DNA of 64,000 nt from Lepturacanthus savala (GCA_030544235.1 CM060465.1:11604001-11668000), one strand, 5' to 3'. Shown: positions 22,051-35,540, counted from the first letter of the stretch. A program made the numbers and translations. The notes: generated by a model not told the origin, from the letters alone.

Positions 22051-22432
22051 TAGTTCAACATTTTTGCAAATTCACCCATTGTCATGATTCACATAGTCAA
22101 AGCAATAGGTGCTTTACCTTATTTTTACTGCTACAAGCTGTTTCCAGCCCAACAGAGTAGATCCACGAGCTCCTCAGCTACTACTCCATGGCTAATCACC
22201 ATTAGCCTGCCAATGTGCAGGTTGCAACTCGTCAACCACAGTCTTTGGGAGTTGGTGACTTGTGTGTTTGCTGAGTTTGACCAGGTAAACCAAAAAATAT
22301 CATTAGTCGTGTAGTAGTAGCTGAGCAGCTTGCACCAGTCTCTACCGCACCGGTCTGGAAACAGCTAGCGAGAAAAAAAGGCAAAGCACCTATTGCTATG
22401 ATAGTGGGCAAATTTTCACTGATGTTGAACTA
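22051..22432. mobile_element. Fold-back MITE with long inverted repeats
   Basis: The left arm starts tagttcaacatttttgcaaa and the right arm ends gatgttgaacta; they are inverted copies over roughly 130-150 bp. Shared inner phrases include agcaataggtgctttacctt against aggcaaagcacctattgct, gctgtttccag against ctggaaacagc, and ctcagctactact against agtagtagctgag. The middle, about 90 bp, holds ccatggctaatcaccattag. No transposase is encoded. Target duplications were not determined. Confidence 0.65.
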
Positions 22433-25230
22433 AATCTTTAAAGGATTTTGGCCTTATCCAACCATCCAACTTTGCCATAAGTTGAATTGTAGTTTTCAGC
22501 AAGGCCCCTACAGTAATTGGATATGAGAAATGGGGGCTATAACCATTGCCCATGTACCCTTTTCCACCTCATCACCTGCCAACTATGTAACTGTCCATCT
22601 ATTGTCCCGATGGGAATCCATTCCATCATTGCCGGTAATGGATTGGTAATGGATTTCAGGTTGTCCAGATAATGGCTTAACTGAGGTAGGGTTGTAACTT
22701 CCCAATATATTGGGATAACTGGCATGTCTTGAATTATGCAAACATGCAATTGTATTATAGGTTATTTAAATCATTCAGCCCTAAGCTCAGTTCAGTTGTA
22801 TGATTAGTAGCGAGACTGGACGCAATCCAAAAGATGTCTGATTTAAAAAAAAACCAAAACAAACAAAAAAAAAAAAACTGTCAAAGCAATGCACACGGAG
22901 CCAGGTGGCCATTTCCATGACAGCAATGTATTGGCAGGTTATTTAAATTGGCATACCTCACAACTTCTGTAACACATTGTATTAGTAAGTGGATCAGATG
23001 GATTTCTGTATGTTTTTGTTAGCATTCAAGCTACAAGTTACTATGGCAAAATAGTCAACACTATTTGGCTGGTGATGAGTGTTTTGTCTGTTACTGTTAG
23101 TAAAATATACATGAAAAAGAGCAAGATGTAACTTATCTGACACATTCAGGATGCTTACAATTGATTGACACCCTTCTTTTTGTATATTTATTAAAGTGAA
23201 AACTGTTCTTTAAAAAGTTGGATGAGCTGATCTTCCCTGTCTGAAATCTGAGATGGTGATCTGACTGTTTCCTGGTTGACTGAAGAGAAATAGCTGTTTT
23301 CTTATGTCCTAAAACTACACATGGACATTTGACAAGGTCTGTCTTTTGAGACCCCAGGCAACAGCTTCAGACACTGCAACTAACCAGTTCACACCACTGC
23401 AATTTTCTCTGCAACATTCTAAAAGCATTTTGCCTTGTTGTGAATCATTGACCTGTGCTCGGCTTTGCACATTGATTGTTTCAATTCATGATAATTGTGA
23501 AATATAATTCACTCATTTAAAAATAATACAAATATTCTCAAAAGTAATGCACCTTCCCTGCATTATGTGGACAGACAGGATTCCATTTTCCCAATTGAAG
23601 AGTAATATATTAACAAAAAAAAAAAAATGAGATGGTTAAACATGATCTGAAAATCAATATTGGAACCACATAATGGAATAGGACAGATTATGAATAGACA
23701 ATTAAGACAACATCAACTGAGTGCTTTTTAACCTTTTCTTTTTCCTTTCTTTTACATTCCATTCATTCCTTTCTTTTGTAATTTGACTAACACATATTGC
23801 TACATATACTTAGTCATATTACACAAATAATTCTATAATATAAAAATGTTTTTTCTAATCCTACTCAAATATACCACCTTCTGAATTGGGGATGTTTATG
23901 TGTTGGTGCAGATGAAACTAAAAAGTCTGAAAAAATATATAAAGATGCCATAAAATACTCAGATCAGATGCTAATTGTCAATTATAACATGTTGGTCATC
24001 TTGCTACAAAACCATTTGTGTGTCTGAAACACATGTCCTATGCTCTATGTTCAAGGACACTATATGCTGAAAGACAGCACTCAAAACCACTTAAACTGAC
24101 ATAAAAACCTAATTAGTGTTTCCTGCATGTCCATTATCGAATTTCTGTAGGGGACCAGACAGGGTCCACATTGTAAACCATAGCTCTCCCATCTGGCATA
24201 AAATTCGTACACCTCTCCACTCAGGGACAATGTTGATAGAATATAGGCTACATATGAATGTATAACTGAGGAAAATGTCTAATCTCTTCTGATTCAATTC
24301 TCCATTTGACCAAAATGCAGTCAATATCATTTTTTATGTGTCCAAACTAAATTGTGTTGACTTCTCCCTTATGTACCCCGAACAGTTTTGTTTCATTCTC
24401 CACTTGACAGCTGGTGGCATTTTGTTTCTCTATGAAGGCTGTTGCTGTAAGAGCAGCAGAATAGGAAAATGCATCATGCATGCAGCAAATGTTGGACACA
24501 GGGAGGAGGAGGGTGTTAAAATTGTCAAAGTTGTGCACAATTTTGCACCTTTACAGTACATATAAATGTGCCTCCATGGTATGTGTATTTGATTGAAGAA
24601 CTGCAAAGGGCAGTGTGGTGGTGATTGTAGAAAATTATATGTGGTGAAAGGTGAAATTTTCGTGTGGCAAGACAGAAACATTATTTTATAATCGTTATAA
24701 ATGATGGTTGTTAAAGTCCAGACATTGGAAATAGCTCATTAGGCAATACAGTCTACAATGAATACTCCACACGTTCATGTGGTGACATTCTCTTATGCCA
24801 GGACCTGTCACTTCATAATTGCAGTCCTGATGCACAGTGGAGGGCCATTAAATAGGTATTCATTATGCAACTTCAAGTTGCAGTATAATATACTATATGT
24901 TATAAAGATAGAAGTGATTTGTTTGGAATGTTGCGGCAGAGCAATGGTACTTTTATTATGCCACCACATCTATCCTTGGCTCCCAATGAAATAAAACCTA
25001 TTAAGAATACAATGAGTCTACATATAATAAATTTAGAACAATAATATTCATGAGATTGTCACAAGACTTACTAATTCTTAAAATTAATCATCCAAATAAA
25101 AGAATAATAATAACTCTTTTAAATAACTCTTAATCAAATTCAATACAGATGACATGCTAAATGACAACTGGATGAATATTTATACTGTCAGTGTCTGAGA
25201 TGATATTGGATGCTCATTAAAGATTAGCAT
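22433..25230. other. Long stretch without recognised genes
   Basis: AT-rich, with short frames lacking motifs on both strands and poly-A runs at 22867-22876 and 23615-23627. No RNA gene or mobile element was recognised. Confidence 0.5.
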
Positions 25231-25234
25231 ATGA

Positions 25235-25650
25235 AAATAGCAAAAAGCTATTGGATCGGATGCCATAACATTTAGTACAAACATTCATGTTCCCCAGACA
25301 ACTGATGGATAAAACCACAACATTTAGTTCAGATATCAATGGTGCCCAGGGAATAGTGACTTTGTTGGTGGACCGGTTTTCATGTAGCTCCATCCACAGG
25401 TCATAGTTTTCCCCTCCTCCTGAAAAATATCTGATCTACTAAATGGATTGGCACAGAATTGTATACACACATGAGTGGTTCCCAGAGGATCAATACTAAT
25501 GACTAGGGCAATCCCCTGACTTTTCCTCTACCACCAACATGAGGTTAGATGTGATTGAAACGTCTTAACCACTATTGGATGGATCATGAAACATGGTGAC
25601 AGCATTCTAATACATTAAACTATGGTGAACATGGTAAACATCATACATGC
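25235..25650 (+). repeat. Fragment of a common teleost interspersed repeat
   Basis: Phrases such as catttagtacaaacattcatg, ttccccagac, tcccctgacttttcctctac and aaccactattggatggatc are diverged forms of a repeat very common in fish genomes, itself built of similar sub-units. A short piece of the same type (gctaacattaatggtccccagagga) lies at about 32180-32210. It has no intact coding frame. Confidence 0.5.
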
Positions 25651-26444
25651 GAAAACCAGCCTCTTGTCTGTTGTCTTTTTGACTTTGCTGTAGACTCTAA
25701 GGGCAAAATCAATACAATGAGAATTTTCATTCAAAGATTTATGAAAAATACAAATATTTACGACTTTTGGGACAAGATATTATTTTAGAGTAAGAGCTGC
25801 CACACTATGGCACCCCTTGAGTTGCATAGAGCCAAGGTATCGAATCAGTCTGCAGCATAGCCAGGTCCTAACTACCTTAGGATGTATGACACCTTTCATC
25901 ACAAATTAAATTCCTTCTGCTTTTTAAGCTTTCTGCATTAAGTAAAGGTGACAAAATTCTGCCCTGGATAACCAGTCCTATCTTCAGATGTAAATGCTTA
26001 TCTATTTGATGTCAAAACTGTTAAGTGTGGTGCAGTGTGGCAGAACAAGCTTAGAGCTGTGACAGCATGGTTATAATGATGAGACATGGTTTCAGAACAG
26101 GCATGCGGGAAGATATTTTAAGTAGGGGGGGGCTGCCATCTAAAAATTATGACGTCATCTTTAATGCAAGGGGTGTGTATAGCAGAGGAATGTGTTATGT
26201 AGTTTGTAGTAAGCGACTTACTAAAAAGTACGAATTAGCATATCATTCATCATTCTTTATCTCTACTTCATTTGTCTTTCTCTGTCATTTAAATTATAGT
26301 ATCAAGAGTCAATAGTAGCTATCACAACATTGTATTACAACAGCATGTGAGCATCCTATAGAAGCAAACTGAACACAAATAGAATGATAAATGCCCAGCT
26401 GTAGACAACTTTTTTTGAGAATTAACAATTAAAACTAGCTTGGG
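25651..26444. other. No recognised feature
   Basis: An 82-codon plus-strand frame at 26067-26315 has no motif I recognise. The rest is AT-rich. Confidence 0.45.
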
Positions 26445-26790
26445 TATACCCACCCTTCATTGCACACAAATTCACTTTGTGTGAATTTCAGTCTGAAAGC
26501 AAGGACCACTTTTCCCCTCATCTAGAGCCAATCACAGAATGGGAGAGGGTGCCGCAAGATGATGACTACACAGAATTTACTTTGTTGATAAACTAGTGCT
26601 AAACTATTTAATTGTCATCTGGTATTGGGTACGTCATTGGGTATATGTGATACGATTGGCTATAAACTACGTACAAACGCTTTTGACAGACATTCATAGC
26701 TCCCAAAAAAGAGCACTGGGTTTTCATAAACCATGCCTCCAATACGAAGAAATTAATGGATGGTTCCCAGACTAAATATCAATATACATA
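26445..26790. repeat. Second copy of the repeat nested in the hAT element
   Basis: The left end ctagcttgggtatacccacc precedes blocks shared with 6647-6989: gcacacaaattcac, cagtctgaaagcaaggacc, cttttcccctcat, caatcacagaa and atggttcccagac. It has diverged strongly from copy 1 and its right end is unclear near 26780. It is non-coding. Confidence 0.55.
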
Positions 26791-29700
26791 CACTGTGTAG
26801 GGACACAACAACAAGCACATGTCATTTTGTTACTACAATTAAATTTCAAGAATAGACTCAGACAACCAAAAAATAACTGCACAGCGGCAGCACTCCTAAT
26901 AAAAAACATTAAAGAGGTTCTATTACAAGTGCAGAATATATCCACTATGCAGCAACAAATGTTGACCATAAACCTGACATTTGGGTGCATTGGCTTATTT
27001 TACAGAATTTACAGAATACATTTTCTAAATTACAAGATTAATTTATTGAATCCTGTAAGTTACATTACAGTATGCATACAAAACATTACTAACATTACCA
27101 AAAGGCAACTTACTGGTTTAGACATATTGTCGCTCCGAAGTTTAACCATACTTCAAAAAATCCTCCCTCCTGCGTCATCTCTCCCTGTAATTTCCTAATA
27201 ACTTGCATCATCCATCCCGTAGCTACCATGGTAAACAATGGGAGGCTAACGTTAGCTAGCAACATTGGCCTACCGGTGATTTGCCATTTGTGTTGTGTTT
27301 TTCCCTGTTGGCCACCATACATGTCAAATGACCAGTTACTAGATAACACTCATAGCGTTAATATTAACTCTTTAAGTGTTATATTAACATTGTTGATTTT
27401 ACTGTTTAGCCATAGCTTGATATTTTAAGTGCTCTGCTTCATAATGACCTAAACAGTCTTATCTGTATATGTTTGCATTTAATTAGACATTTAAAAATGT
27501 TGATTCTAATAACAGCCCGGGCCTGTATTAGGCTGCAGCCCTGGCAGCAACCCCCTTCCCATGCTATTGCTTCAGAATGAACTTTCAAAGCAAATAATAG
27601 AGTACATCTGTTACGTTGGTGTAGCAGTGGTATTTGTGTGTGTGTGTTTTTATTGGGGAAGAGGAGAGAGACACAAATGGGCATAAAGCAATAAATAAAG
27701 GCTCAATCTAAGAGATAAAGCAGCTATGGGCCAAGAAATAGGGTTTTGTACTTTAGGGGAATCGGTGTGAGACAAAATGATTGTTTGATAAGGGAGATGA
27801 CAGAATTAGTATAGAGAATTGTAAGCCATATACAATGAACGACATTGAGACCTTTTGAGGAATCCTGTTGTTTTCTTGATGACTTTGCTGGCACTGTTCA
27901 GTATAAATTTGTGTGTCTGAGCAGATTAGACAACTGATTGGATGGGGGAAAGCAAGATACAAAAAAAGACTATAGGGGTGTCCTCACATTGAAATCCGCT
28001 TGTCTGCTGAGCTGCAGTTTGCATGGTGAGGCCCCTATTAGTGGCCTATCATCTCTCTATCTCTGCCTGTCCTGCCTATGTGTAGATAGATGAGCTGTTC
28101 TGCAGTATAGTGACACTGCTGAGTAAAAGCTTATATGTCTAGGTGATGATAGGAACAGTGTATATGTTACAGATTTATGAAACTATAGGATATAGAATCA
28201 CAGTGAGTAACACATTATTATGTTTGCTTGTGCCCCTTAAACAACCCTTTATCATCGGTGGAGGGACTTGATAGCATGAACTTAATATTTCATCTGCCGA
28301 TGTGCAGAATTTACAATCTCACAGTAAAGCTAATATGTGGTGTTGTGTTCTACTCCTCCAGAAGAGGGCAATGAGTACACTGTTAATTCCTTCATCTTTG
28401 GTCAAAATGAAAGCTTAGATACTGCAAGTTTGCATTGTGTCTGTTCTGTTTGATATGTTACTGGAGAATTATTTTTATTTCAGTCAAACTAATTCCTGAA
28501 TAAAATTATAATAATGCTTTATGCATTCACATTTCATTCACATGTGTACAATCTGCATTTCTCTAGAACTAAAGAAAATCTGTTCACAATTAAATATTAC
28601 ATTAAATATGTAGCATCAACCCGTTTGACCTAATAATACTAAAATGATAAAGTGGATCTGCAGAAGCTCTCCTCCGTGGTTACTGAAATCCAACCGTGCA
28701 TCCAAATATAATTAGACAGGATTAGAGGAACCTCTCTCTCATTATCTCTTTAGAGTGTCTCGGGTTCATAGAAGTGTTAATTGTGCTTGACTGGCAGGAC
28801 CTAGGTGCCCTCTCACAAGCATTTGATCTTCAAAGTGTCCCCTCCATGTCACAGCACAAAGAGCCCTTCATGAGCTCCACTCACCTCTCCATTTCCTGGG
28901 TGCTGTCCCTGCTTGGGGCCGACACTTTTATACCCACCCATGTAGTAAGCTGTGTACACTACATAGCAAGGTTACGCTAGTACATTATTATGCTCAGCAT
29001 GTTGACTGGAGACAACACCTCTGAGTGTGTAATATTCAAACAGAATACAGCCAGAGATAACACAGGAAGGAACGTCACTTACTTGTACAGTGCTTGATAG
29101 GACATACTCAAGGTCAATATTAGTTCAAAGACTGTGCAAAACAGAACAGAATCATTACTTATATCTAAGAGCATCGAAGAACACACACATAGGAACAATT
29201 CAATTGGAGACAAACAATGCAGCCTTCAACAAAATGGCTTCAGATAAGCATAATTCATTTTAGAATTCATTTATGAACAACATTCAATGATTGAAGTAAT
29301 TACTAAACAGTAAAAGTAAGTAATCATGCTTGTTAGATTAATTTAAATAACTTTTAAAAACTCAAAAGGCTTCAATTATCACATTTAACATGTTTAATGT
29401 CATGTAGAAATTGTGCACCGTTAAATTCTGAACCAAATCATGTGTTTTGGGGGCTTCCAATGGCTAATGTTAGCAGGCCAGCTAAAACCACACAACATGT
29501 ACATGATAATACAATTTTGGAGATGTGCCACATCAGTCCGATTAAAGCTGTATCATGTATCGTATCATGTATAGTATCAACTGTATCATACAGTAACAAG
29601 CATTAGTGGGATTAGCAACTGTAAAATAATGTAAATGGTCAACTGAAACATGTAATTGCCAATAAATCCTACACGTTTCACTTATTCCTGATGATCGTTT

Positions 29701-29844
29701 TTAGGTTTTAAGGGTTTTATGATGTGATGTGATTGCTGGCACCAAAACAACTTGGTTAGGTTTGAAAAAGGTCATGGTTTAAGTTGAATAAAAATTCAAA
29801 AAAAATGTATTTAAAGGTAAAACGTCAGGCTTTGGTCTTAGATA
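26791..29844. other. Long stretch without recognised genes
   Basis: A 123-codon plus-strand frame (26827-27198) and a 79-codon minus-strand frame (27110-27349) show no family motif. Around 27225-27270 the sequence is locally GC-richer with gctaacgttagctagc, a palindromic phrase common in fish repeats and 5' regions. I cannot support an exon here. Confidence 0.45.
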
Positions 29845-30092
29845 TCCACTTTCTTAAGGCTAGGTAGCTTCATCATTACAGTTAACAGTAATTAGGTTAC
29901 GGAACCTTCATTAGCATTGTTACATTTATAAGGCTTGGGGACCTTTGTCATCCCTGTTAGAGTAATAAGGATAGTGGACCTTCCTCATCATGGTTACGGT
30001 AATTAGGCATTGTTATGGTTACGGTGATAAGGGTAGGGGACCCTTGTCAGCATTGTTACATTAATAAAGCTAGGGGACCTTCGTCATGGTTA
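29845..30092. repeat. Degenerate minisatellite, left part
   Basis: Diverged units of roughly 37-40 bp contain a core of the form aagg-taggggacctt-gtcatcatggttacggtaat. The array stops at 30092 where a LINE begins and resumes after it at about 31281. Confidence 0.65.
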
Positions 30093-31280
30093 CACTACAC
30101 CTTTATTTAACCAGGCATGTTGCTTGAGATCAAATGATCACAGCACAGAAAGACACACATGAGAACAGTGGATAAGAGTCAGAGTCCTAGAAAAAGAAAA
30201 GAGGGCTGAAAAGGGGCAGAGAAGGTTGTAAGTGGAGGTCCATCCTGGGAGGAATGATCATAATACACAACAAAAACACAAAAACAGTGAAAAAACAGGG
30301 CACCACAATACACACTAAAAAACATTACTTAACTGATGATACAAAATATCACACAGTGAAACAATTACACATTCCAACATTTGACAGTAAAAAGCCTGTG
30401 AGTTGAGCTTTTAAATTAGTAAAGGAGATTAGTTCCTGTAGTTGGGGCGATTTTTGAAGCTTGTTCCAGGAAGAGGGAGCAGAGTACATAAATGCCCTCT
30501 TTCCATACTCAGTCCTGGGGATAGAGGCAGTTAAAATGTCCAACGAGCGCAAATTGTATGATGATGTCCTTTTTGATGTTAAAGCGATGTAAGTGTGAAG
30601 GTATGGGGGGAGTAGTCCAATAATTACTTTATAAATGAAGATGTACCACCTACTTTAACATACAGTGATGAATGAGTGATTTACAACCAGTAATGAATCT
30701 TAAAGCACAATGGTAGGTGGCATCCAGTTCCAGTGAAGTGGAACGAGCATTCATATTATATTATATATTCATATTCAAGACATCACCATAATCTAATATG
30801 GGTAAAAAAGTAGCTTCAATAAGCCTCTTTTTTGGTAAAAATGTAAAACATGACTTATGCATGAAATAAAAGCCCAGTCTCAGCCTCAGCTTCTTTACCA
30901 GGTTCTCAATATGAGGTTTAAAAGTCAATTTGTCATCAAGGATGACACCCAAGTATTTAAAAGTAGAAACAATCTCAATAATGTTACCTTGAGATGTAAA
31001 TACATTAAAAGACTGGATTTCTCTGGCTTTGGAAAAAATCATCATTTTAGTTTTATCTACATTAAGCACCAGTCTCAAAAATAACAGTTGGGCTTCAATT
31101 TCTTTAAATGCAGCTTGTAAATGATTTATAGCAGTCAGCACAGTGTTTCCAAAACAATATACAACAGTTTCATCAGCATAAAAATGGAAATTTGCATATC
31201 TTTCCCTAAGTCATTAATATAAATAGTATATAACAAGGGACCTCAGAATGATCCTTGTGGCACCCCCTTATGGACAGCCA
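30093..31280 (-). mobile_element. L2-like LINE fragment inserted in a minisatellite
   Basis: On the minus strand the LINE runs from RT motifs at about 31280 to a 3' end with ggttaaataaaggtgtag near 30093. The plus-strand form cctttatttaaccaggca is the usual end of fish L2-type elements. Sequence on both flanks belongs to one minisatellite, so the element is a bounded insertion, 5'-truncated within the RT. It encodes a decayed RT described separately. Confidence 0.75.
30349..31280 (-). pseudogene. LINE reverse transcriptase, C-terminal half, inactive
   Basis: Segments in order are GVPQGS followed by GPLLYTIYINDL, then FYADETVVYC (YADD has become YADE), LRLVLNVDKTKMMIFSKA, STFKYLGVILDDKLTFKPHI, VKKLRLRLGFYF, ATFLPILDYGDVL, then YKVIIGLLPPYLHTYI and LGKRAF-like YGKRAFMYSAPSSWNKLQ. 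This is the fish L2-type RT and its C-terminal region. Frames change near 31141 and between 30552 and 30761, where a piece is lost or shifted. The altered active-site Asp and the 5' truncation make it inactive. Confidence 0.8.
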
Positions 31281-31345
31281 AAAAGGCTGGGGGACATTCG
31301 TCATCATAGTTATGGTAATAAGACAAGGGACCATCATAACAATTC
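31281..31345. repeat. Degenerate minisatellite, right part
   Basis: The unit aggctgggggacattcgtcatcatagttatggtaataag continues the array at 29845-30092 after the LINE. Confidence 0.65.
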
Positions 31346-34226
31346 AATTTAGGTACAGCAGGAAAAGAAGAATGGTGAAAAAATAACGTCGCTTGTTTTT
31401 TTTTAATACTGTAAATGGCAATGGCTTATTAACCATAACTGCATTATTTACTTATGTTTCATGGAAGGAGTCAGGACACCTCCAGCCAGCTGTTTTATGG
31501 TCTAATTGTAATGTCACATGAAGTAGTTGAAACTACCTCTGCCTTCAACGGTAACAATATTTTGGACCACTACCTTTATTGTGTTACTTTTCTTTCATAA
31601 TGGGTTCTTATGACACAACGTCTGACCACATAAGAACTCAAAAGTGTTTATCATTCTTCTGAAGGTATTGTTATAAAAGACAAAGTGACAGAGAAGTTGG
31701 AGATGTAATAAATAAGCATATTTTTATGAATAACCTTTTTTTCATTTTGGTGGCAGCGATACTTCATGGTGACCAGGCTACTTTTGCCTTTCCGTACATT
31801 TGAGTGTTTGGATTATTACATTATTTTGACAGTAAACATTTTCAAAGGAAATTTATGTACTGAATAATCCAAACCAACACATGCCTCCGCCTCCTACAAT
31901 TCATCCACCCCAATGTCTTCTCTATGGACTTTATCACTCTATGCCATCACTGTTCCCTGTTTTGCTCTTGTCATAGCTATTGTATCAAAACTACCAGAGG
32001 GCCCTGTCCTTTGATTGTATACATATGCTGATCTGGGACATTTGCTGAAACGACTGATTCTGTAATTTTTCTTGGAGGTGCAGTCTGCTTGACACTGCTG
32101 TTTGTCTGTTTGGCACTTTTGCAACACTTTTGCCTATAGTGAAATATTTTGGAAGCTATTTTATGGCTTGCCAATAAATTTGGTGCTAACATTAATGGTC
32201 CCCAGAGGACGAATCTCAAATGATTTCTTGAAATATTGAATCGTATCAGCAAAAATGTAATGGGATATTGTTGTTGCAACCAAAGGATTGTATAAAACAT
32301 ACATGGTGATGCCTAATTATTGGATTTTAGTGCTTTTTGATTTTTGGCCTACATTATTTATTTTTTTTTATTCTAAAGAAAATAATGGGCCTATGTTACT
32401 GCTAGTGCAACACAAGCACGTTGAAGTGGGGACCCCACCACCTCACCGCAGGCGGTAATAGTCTGTTAGTGTTTTGTCAGACACAGCATGATGTCTACTT
32501 GTATAGCCCATCAGATATTTCCTGTGGCCCAAAGCCCTTTGGTCTTAAGAATTATGAATATATTATGTGCATTTATGTTATTTTATGTTTGTAGTTTGGG
32601 TCTTGTGTTCAGAGGAAATGGTGTATTTTTTTTCTTTTTAAGTTTTTCTTTTTTTCACTTTCACAAGATGCCAAACCACTTGTGTTTTGGCATTTTGTAC
32701 ATTGTTTTCATCCCCATTTTATCCTTCAGTGGGTACTCTCTGTGTCTTGATGCAAGCATGAGTGACAGCTTGAGTGTGAGCATCAGAACAACCCGTGCAA
32801 GGAAATTGCAGTGCCACACCCGTGGATAGTCATAGTGCTGTGACATCTCTACCCTGAGAGGGATTTCTTTTTTTTCCCTCTTTCTCTGCGGTCAACACTG
32901 AAAATTTGCAAGCAAAACCCTATATCTATACATATGTGAGATTCATTCTCCACACCCAATTATACGGAACACTTGAAGCCATTTGGCCTACTCAACTATA
33001 ATTTATTTTTAACAGTTAGCACCCAGGCTTTGGTCAACATCCTTCATGAATCCACATTTTTTATGTAGTTTTGAGGTGTAAAGATAACCTATACGACCAT
33101 GGCCTTATATGGCACTCAGTTGCCTAGCCCTGCTAGAACCAATTATAAAAATACTTTTAATATAAAAAAGTCCATCCATTTTCATAGCCTTACTACTCTA
33201 TTCTTTAAGAAGCCAATTTAGATTCCAGTATACATGTAATTTGTTTGGAAATTAAAGGGAAAATTCAATGTGAAAGTAACATAAGTAAAAGTATTATTTC
33301 TATATTTTCCTTTTTTCTGCTTTACTGCATTGTATAACATTGTGTAACAGATAGCTGTGACCTTGGTTGGTGACATCTACTGCATTCTACTCTGCTCTCC
33401 TTCATCACTATCCATTGCCATGGGTCCAACAAGGATGTTGCTGTACTAAATAAATCATGTTGTATATGCATCCTCAGTGAACTGTACAGTGTTGACACAA
33501 TACAATGCACAATACAAAATCACGCCTGGTGTATTACACAGCTCTCTCACGTGGAGCACTAAGCTTAAATTGCCTGAGGTGGAAATAGAAGTCTCCCCTT
33601 TTTGAATAGAGGACAATTTACTTGGAAAGGTTAGTTCTCCAAAATTCATGATTTGTTGGGTAGGATCATGCATAATGTTAAAATTTGTTTTGTTTTTTTA
33701 TGAAACATTCTGTATTCTACACAAGCAGACACTATCATATTACTTGGAGGCATAATGTATATATGTGTATGCAGTATAAGCATGTTACAGTGCAAGCAGA
33801 GTTTACATGTTTGATTAAAGGTGGTTGGCTGTTAAGAAAGCTGGAACACCTATGTAATATAGAATATGAAACAGAAAGATGACATTTAAGAGGACACAGC
33901 AAATTGAAAAAGGACAGTGGTAAAGGTGAGCATATGTAGGGCAGAATGGGAATGGTTTTTGCACATTTTCCTCTTCTGTAGATTGGTTATCATTACAACA
34001 TCTTACAATAATCAATCCTAAAAAAATGAAATGAAAAAAAAACACAAAAACAACTTGTGTAACCTTTTTTTAACTTAGATATACCACATTTTGAAGTACA
34101 CTATCTCTATAATTTTTATCCCATGTGTTTAAAATATCAAATTATAATAATAAATTAAATAAAATATTTGTATTATATTTGTATTATTGCCTTGGAAGTA
34201 AAATGAAAGTAGTAAAGAAGTAAAAA
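31346..34226. other. Long stretch without recognised genes
   Basis: The longest frame here (32488-32829, 113 codons) is rich in hydrophobic residues but shows no family motif. A short piece of the teleost repeat seen at 25235 lies at 32180-32210. No RNA gene was seen. Confidence 0.5.
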
Positions 34227-34385
34227 TAAAGCTGCAAGCAGCGATGAAACAGCTGGAGTAGAAAAACACCTGCATCATGTGTCTACCAGGTGGTGCTGTT
34301 GGCATAACTGTATGTGGCATCTGTGTTCAGGGGCAAAGTCTCATCCTACATGTGAAGTTTGAAGCAGATTGGGCAATGTGCCAGA
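34227..34385 (+). repeat. Teleost gctgcaagcagcgatga repeat, head segment
   Basis: Begins gctgcaagcagcgatgaaac, the characteristic start of a very abundant, unclassified teleost repeat, and continues with accaggtggtgctgttgg and gtgttcagggg-x-aaagtctcat. It is interrupted at about 34386 by a LINE fragment. The body resumes near 36150 and the end (gggccctaataa) is at 43838. Confidence 0.65.
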
Positions 34386-34935
34386 GATTCAGCTTTGTTT
34401 CCATTGAGGCTTGGACTCCACCAAGGCTGCCCTTGTCACTGATTCTGTTGCCTACCTTTGTGAACAGAATTTCTAGGCACATCCAAGGTGTTGAGGGGCT
34501 GCGGTTCTGTGGTTCCAGGATTGGTTTGCTGCTTTATGTGGTTCAATCTGGTCCAGTTGGCTTCAACAGACCATGATCTTCAGCTCACACTGGAATGGTT
34601 GCAGCCGCATAAGCGGTTGGGATGAAAATCAGCACCTCCAAACCAAAGGCAATTGTACTCAGCCAGAAAAGGGTGAAGAGCAACCTTTAGGTCAGGAATG
34701 AGCTCCTTCCTCAAGTGGAGGAGTTCAAGTATCTCAGGGTCTTGTTCATGAGTGAGGGAAGGATGGCGTGGGATATTGAGGTATATCAGTGCAGTGTCTG
34801 CAGTGGTGCAGGCTCTGCAACGGTCTCTCATGAGGAGGAGCTAGATGAAATGAGGTGGCTTGGGCCTCCCTGGTGTCCTAGGCACGTCCTTCCGGGAGGT
34901 GGTTCCAGGGGAGACCCAAAAATAAAGCTATAAGA
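34386..34935 (+). pseudogene. LINE reverse transcriptase fragment, decayed
   Basis: The plus strand carries LSLILLPTFVNRISRH with GVEGLRFCGSRIG (RT palm region). In other frames it carries VGMKISTSK, then VEEFKYLRVLFMSEGRM and RWLGPPW with the nucleotide phrase aggcacgtccttccgggagg. These match a common fish LINE RT whose late motifs read EFKYLGVLFTS-x-G-x-ME. The YADD region is unrecognisable. It lies between the head of the teleost repeat and a Penelope-like fragment, so it is a truncated insertion. The clade is uncertain. Confidence 0.6.
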
Positions 34936-35099
34936 AGTCTGTGCAGGTTCTCAGTCATCCAGGTTATCTTTTTTCTTGTGTAGTTGTAGAGCAAAGCAAA
35001 GGCAAACAGAAGGAACTAACACACATTAGATAGCACTCCTGAGGTTATCCAAAGTGGGCTTTTGTCAAATCGACAAAAAGATGCCAAAAAGAAAGACCT

Positions 35100-35540
35100 G
35101 AGATTGAAAAAGAAAATAGGAAAGACATAGTCATTCCATATATGGTAGGTTTACTGGACAAATTTAGAAGTCCACAAGCAATATGCAAGACTATTTCAAA
35201 CCAGGCCAGACCCTACGACAGTGACTGGTCCACCCCACAGACAAAACACCAAAGCTAAAACTCAGCAATGTTGTGTATGCAGGCCAATGCAGCGAGGAGT
35301 GTTCAGACCTTTACACAGGCGAAAGCAAACAGTCCTTCCATCAACGCATGGCTCAACACAGAAGAGCCACCTCATCGGGACAAGACTTGGCTGTACATCT
35401 GCATTTAAATGATAAAGGTCACTCTCTTAAGGACTCCAATGTCCTTGTTTGGGACAGAAAAGACTGATGGTTTAAGAGGGGGGTAAAGGAAGCCATATAT
35501 GTCCACTTAGAGAAACTTTCTTTAAACAGAGGTTGAGGTC
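35100..35540 (+). pseudogene. Penelope-like GIY-YIG endonuclease, copy B, broken
   Basis: The segment IVIPYMVGLLDKF reads from about 35130. NVVYAGQCSEECSDLYTGES is at 35268-35327 (YIG changed to YTG), followed by QRMAQHRRATSSGQDLAVHL and, after an internal stop at 35464-35466, WFKRGVKEAIYVHLEK to about 35519. The stop and altered signature show decay. Compared with copy A the order is identical and residue similarity high, so both derive from one family. Confidence 0.78.

Noticed and set aside
27110..27350. Possible first exon or promoter near gctaacgttagctagc
   Set aside because: No motif, splice evidence or CpG island strong enough; the phrase is common in fish repeats.
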